Source of the DNA: Ideonella sp. B508-1
Lineage (GTDB): Bacteria > Pseudomonadota > Gammaproteobacteria > Burkholderiales > Burkholderiaceae_C
Direction: 5' to 3'
DNA length: 35,588 nt
Assembly (NCBI RefSeq): GCF_000333615.1
Contig: NZ_BADL01000592.1
Coordinates: 1 to 35,588 of the forward strand
Part shown: one piece after another, positions 32,812-35,588 of the stretch
Layout: the number at the start of each line of letters is the position of its first letter
How positions within the stretch are numbered: position 1 is the stretch's first letter
Notes under the pieces: model-generated
What the model saw: the letters and a program-made list of their open reading frames with translations, nothing else
What the model was told of the DNA's origin: nothing
Database searches by the model: none
Position numbers and translations under genes: made by a program

Positions 32812-35588
32812 TCAATGCACCTCCGTCACGTTGGCGGGCGTCTGTTCGGCCGGCGGGTGACCCGCGGCAGACGTCCGGTTGAACAGCCGCATCACGACAA
32901 CGAAGAACAGCGGCACGAAGAAGATGGCCAGGAAGGTGCCGGTGAGCATGCCGCCGATCACGGCATTGCCCAGCGCGTTCTGCGCCCCGGAGCCCGCCCC
33001 GTTGCTGTGCGCCAGCGGCACGATGCCCAGCACGAAGGCCAGCGAGGTCATGACGATGGGGCGCAGGCGCAGACGGGCGGCCTCCACCGCGGCCTCCAGG
33101 TAACCGCGGCCCTGGGCCACCAGATCCTTGGCGAACTCGATGATCAGGATGGCGTTCTTGCTGGCCAGGCCGACGGTGGTCAGCAGGCCTACCTGGAAGT
33201 ACACGTCGTTGAGCTTCCAGGTCAGCATGGCGGCCACCAGGGCGCCCAGCACGCCCAGGGGCACCACCAGGATGACCGCCACCGGGATGGACCAGCTCTC
33301 GTACAGCGCCGCCAGGCACAGGAACACGATGAGCACCGAGAGGACATAGAGTGCGGTGGCCTGCGAGCCGGCCTGCCGCTCTGCAGCGAGAGCCCCGTCA
33401 CTCGTAGCCGATGCCCTGGGCAGGCGCGCCGCCAGTTCCTCCATCTTGCCATGGGCCTCGCCGCTGGACAGCATCCCGGGAATGCCCATACCCAGGATTT
33501 CCACCGAGGGCTCGCCGTTGTAGCGCTCCAGACGGGGAGAGCCCGTGGTCCAGTGGCCGGTGGCGAAGGCGTCGAAGCGCACCATCTGGCCGGCGCTGTT
33601 GCGCGCGTACCAGCGCCCCAGGTCCTCGGGCACCATGCGGAAGGCGGCGTCACCCTGCAGGTAGATCTTCTTGACCCGGCCCTTGTCGATGAAGTCGTCC
33701 ACGTAGGCACTGCCCCAGGCGGCCGACAGCACGCTGTTGATGTCCGCCACGGTCAGGCCCAGGGCCGTGGCCTTGGCCTTGTCGATGCTCAGCTCGAACT
33801 GCGGCGTGTCGTCCATGCCATTGGGGCGCACCGCGGCCAGCCCCGGCTCCTGGGCCGCCATGCCCAGCAACTGGTTGCGGGCCTGCATCAGGGCCTCGTG
33901 GCCCAGGTTGGCCCGGTCCTCCAGCATCAGGTCGAAGCCGGAGGCATTGCCCAGTTCGGACACGGCCGGCGGGGTCACGGCGAAGACCGAGGCATCTCGG
34001 ATCAGCGTGAAGGCCTGCATGGCACGCGCGGCCACCGCGGAGGCCTTGAGATCGGCCTGCTGCCGCTCATCCCAGGGCTTGAGCATCACGAACACCAGGC
34101 CCATGTTCTGGCCGCTGCCGGCAAAGCTGAAGCCGCCGACCGAGAACACCGAGGCCACGGCGTCCTTCTCGTCCACCAGATAGTGCTTCTCGATCTGCTT
34201 GAGCACCTCGCGCGTGCGCTCCTTGGTGGCCGTGGGGGGCAGTTGCACCAGCGTGAAGACGGTGCCCTGGTCCTCGTCGGGCAGGAAGCCCTTGGGCAGC
34301 TTGAGGTAGGCACCGACCACCAGCAGCGCCAGCACCGCGTAGATCACCAGGTAACGGCGGCTGCGATGCAGCACATGCTGAACGGCGCCACCATAGGCCT
34401 GGCTGCTGCGGCGAAAGCTGCGGTTGAACCAGCCGAAGAAGCCGGTGTTGGTCTCGGTGTGCCCCTTCTCCACCGGCTTGAGCAAGGTGGCGCACAGGGC
34501 CGGGGTCAGCACCATGGCGGTCAGGACCGAGAGCGTCATGGCCGACACGATGGTGATGGAGAACTGGCGGTAGATCACGCCGGTGGAGCCGCCGAAGAAG
34601 GCCATCGGCACGAAGACCGCGGCCAGCACCAGGGCCACGCCCACCAGCGCCCCCGAGATCTGGCCCATGGACTTCTTGGTCGCCTCCTTGGGTGAGAGCC
34701 CTTCCTCGCTCATCACCCGCTCGACGTTCTCGACCACCACGATGGCATCGTCGACCAGCAGGCCGATGGCCAGCACCATGGCGAACATGGTCAGGGTGTT
34801 GATGGTGAAGCCGGTGGCCATCAGCACCCCGAAGGTGCCCAGCAGCACCACCGGCACCGCGATGGTGGGGATCAGCGTGGCGCGGAAGTTCTGCAGGAAC
34901 AGATACATCACCAGGAACACCAGGATCACGGCTTCGACCAGGGTCTTGATCACCTCCTCCACGGCGATGCGCACGAAGGGCGTGGTGTCGTAGGGCTTGA
35001 CCACCTTCATGCCCGTCGGGAAGTAGGGCTGAAGTTCGTCCATCTTGGCTTCGACGGCCTTGATGGTGTCCAGCGCATTGGCGCCCGTGGCCAGCTTGAT
35101 GGCCAGACCCACGGCCGGCTTGCCGTTGAAGTGGGCGGAGACGGCGTAGTTCTCGCTGCCCAGTTCCACGCGGGCGACGTCCGACAGGTGCACCTGCGAA
35201 CCGTCCGTCTGCGTGCGCAGCAGGATTTGCTCGAACTGATCGACGGTCTGCAGGCGGGTCTGCGCCGTGATGGTGGCGTTGAGCTGCTGGCCCTTGACCG
35301 AGGGCGTGCCACCGAACTCACCCGCCGACACCTGGGCGTTCTGCGCCTGGATGGCGCTGCTGATGTCGGCCGGCGTGAGCTTGTACTGGTTGAGCTTGCT
35401 CGGATCCAGCCAGATCCGCATGGCATAGGGCGCGCCGAAGAGCTGGGTCTCGCCCACGCCGGGCACCCGGCTCACCGGGTCCTGGACCGAGGACGACACG
35501 TAGTCGGCCAGGTCGGCATCGCTCATCTTGCCGTCTTCGGAGATGACGGCCAGCACGGCCAGGAAGATGGTGGAGGACTTGGTGACCT
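32812..35588 (-). CDS. RND multidrug efflux permease (HAE-1, AcrB/MexB-like), 5' end outside the window
   Basis: Inner-membrane proton-driven drug exporter. About 925 codons are visible, running in frame to the window edge. The first visible residues [19 protein letters not shown] correspond to AcrB near residue 130, so about 130 residues and the start are missing. Proton-relay Asp pair: [18 protein letters not shown]. Other hallmarks are [50 protein letters not shown] and [17 protein letters not shown]. Codons between about 33379 and 33419 read [13 protein letters not shown], where AcrB/MexB have a conserved Trp-Thr-Gly-x-Ser stretch. Restoring one base at each of three sites gives GYEWTGLSLQER, the family sequence. 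The three losses sum to a codon, so the frame survives. A membrane fusion protein gene is expected just outside the window. Confidence 0.94.
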   Translation of the reverse strand, partial: VTKSSTIFLAVLAVISEDGKMSDADLADYVSSSVQDPVSRVPGVGETQLFGAPYAMRIWLDPSKLNQYKLTPADISSAIQAQNAQVSAGEFGGTPSVKGQQLNATITAQTRLQTVDQFEQILLRTQTDGSQVHLSDVARVELGSENYAVSAHFNGKPAVGLAIKLATGANALDTIKAVEAKMDELQPYFPTGMKVVKPYDTTPFVRIAVEEVIKTLVEAVILVFLVMYLFLQNFRATLIPTIAVPVVLLGTFGVLMATGFTINTLTMFAMVLAIGLLVDDAIVVVENVERVMSEEGLSPKEATKKSMGQISGALVGVALVLAAVFVPMAFFGGSTGVIYRQFSITIVSAMTLSVLTAMVLTPALCATLLKPVEKGHTETNTGFFGWFNRSFRRSSQAYGGAVQHVLHRSRRYLVIYAVLALLVVGAYLKLPKGFLPDEDQGTVFTLVQLPPTATKERTREVLKQIEKHYLVDEKDAVASVFSVGGFSFAGSGQNMGLVFVMLKPWDERQQADLKASAVAARAMQAFTLIRDASVFAVTPPAVSELGNASGFDLMLEDRANLGHEALMQARNQLLGMAAQEPGLAAVRPNGMDDTPQFELSIDKAKATALGLTVADINSVLSAAWGSAYVDDFIDKGRVKKIYLQGDAAFRMVPEDLGRWYARNSAGQMVRFDAFATGHWTTGSPRLERYNGEPSVEILGMGIPGMLSSGEAHGKMEELAARLPRASATSDGALAAERQAGSQATALYVLSVLIVFLCLAALYESWSIPVAVILVVPLGVLGALVAAMLTWKLNDVYFQVGLLTTVGLASKNAILIIEFAKDLVAQGRGYLEAAVEAARLRLRPIVMTSLAFVLGIVPLAHSNGAGSGAQNALGNAVIGGMLTGTFLAIFFVPLFFVVVMRLFNRTSAAGHPPAEQTPANVTEVH

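Overview
The window is GC-rich (roughly 70% by eye) and densely packed. Most start and stop codons inside operons overlap (ATGA junctions), and no gene-free stretch exceeds about 175 bases. The gene set suggests a betaproteobacterium of the Burkholderiales, for example a Rubrivivax/Ideonella/Roseateles-like lineage: DUF2917 protein, MocR regulator, LpxO, NodT-type efflux lipoproteins, exported NUP-family protein, FCD regulator beside a polar amino-acid ABC operon. The genus is a guess; no rRNA, tRNA, IS element or CRISPR array was seen.

Layout. 1-5132: a hairpin, a LivK-type binding lipoprotein, then a complete DppBCDF peptide transporter. 5145-10372: a small membrane protein and a MacA-MacB-NodT tripartite efflux operon. 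10394-12760 (minus): a large, lower-GC lipoprotein with beta-propeller-like repeats, unrelated to its neighbours. 12870-15348: a MocR regulator coupled to a Tat-like exported protein, divergent from a DUF2917 gene. 15427-16744: lipid A hydroxylase LpxO and a small membrane protein. 16782-26312: a nucleoside/nucleobase block. It holds two exported nucleoside-phosphorylase-fold proteins, a TonB-dependent receptor, a chemoreceptor, adenine deaminase, an alpha carbonic anhydrase and a CodA-type deaminase. 26350-26931: an exported peroxiredoxin. 27107-30751: an FCD-GntR regulator and a polar amino-acid ABC transporter. 30758-35588 (minus): an RND pump (5' end off the window), its outer-membrane channel and a TetR regulator.

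The most interesting reading is that 16.8-26.3 kb forms a scavenging pathway. The receptor would bring nucleosides across the outer membrane, the two periplasmic proteins would bind or cleave them, and cytoplasmic deaminases would process adenine and (5-methyl)cytosine, with a chemoreceptor in the middle. The CodA homologue has Cys at the position of E. coli Asp-314. Loss of that Asp is the published marker of bacterial 5-methylcytosine deaminases. Two genes of the block also have strong inverted repeats at their start codons.

Caution: three genes carry small indel scars relative to their families. dppC has -1 then +1, the TonB receptor has an uncompensated +1, and the RND pump has three -1 events within 40 bases. 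They look more like consensus errors than biology, but reads are needed to decide.
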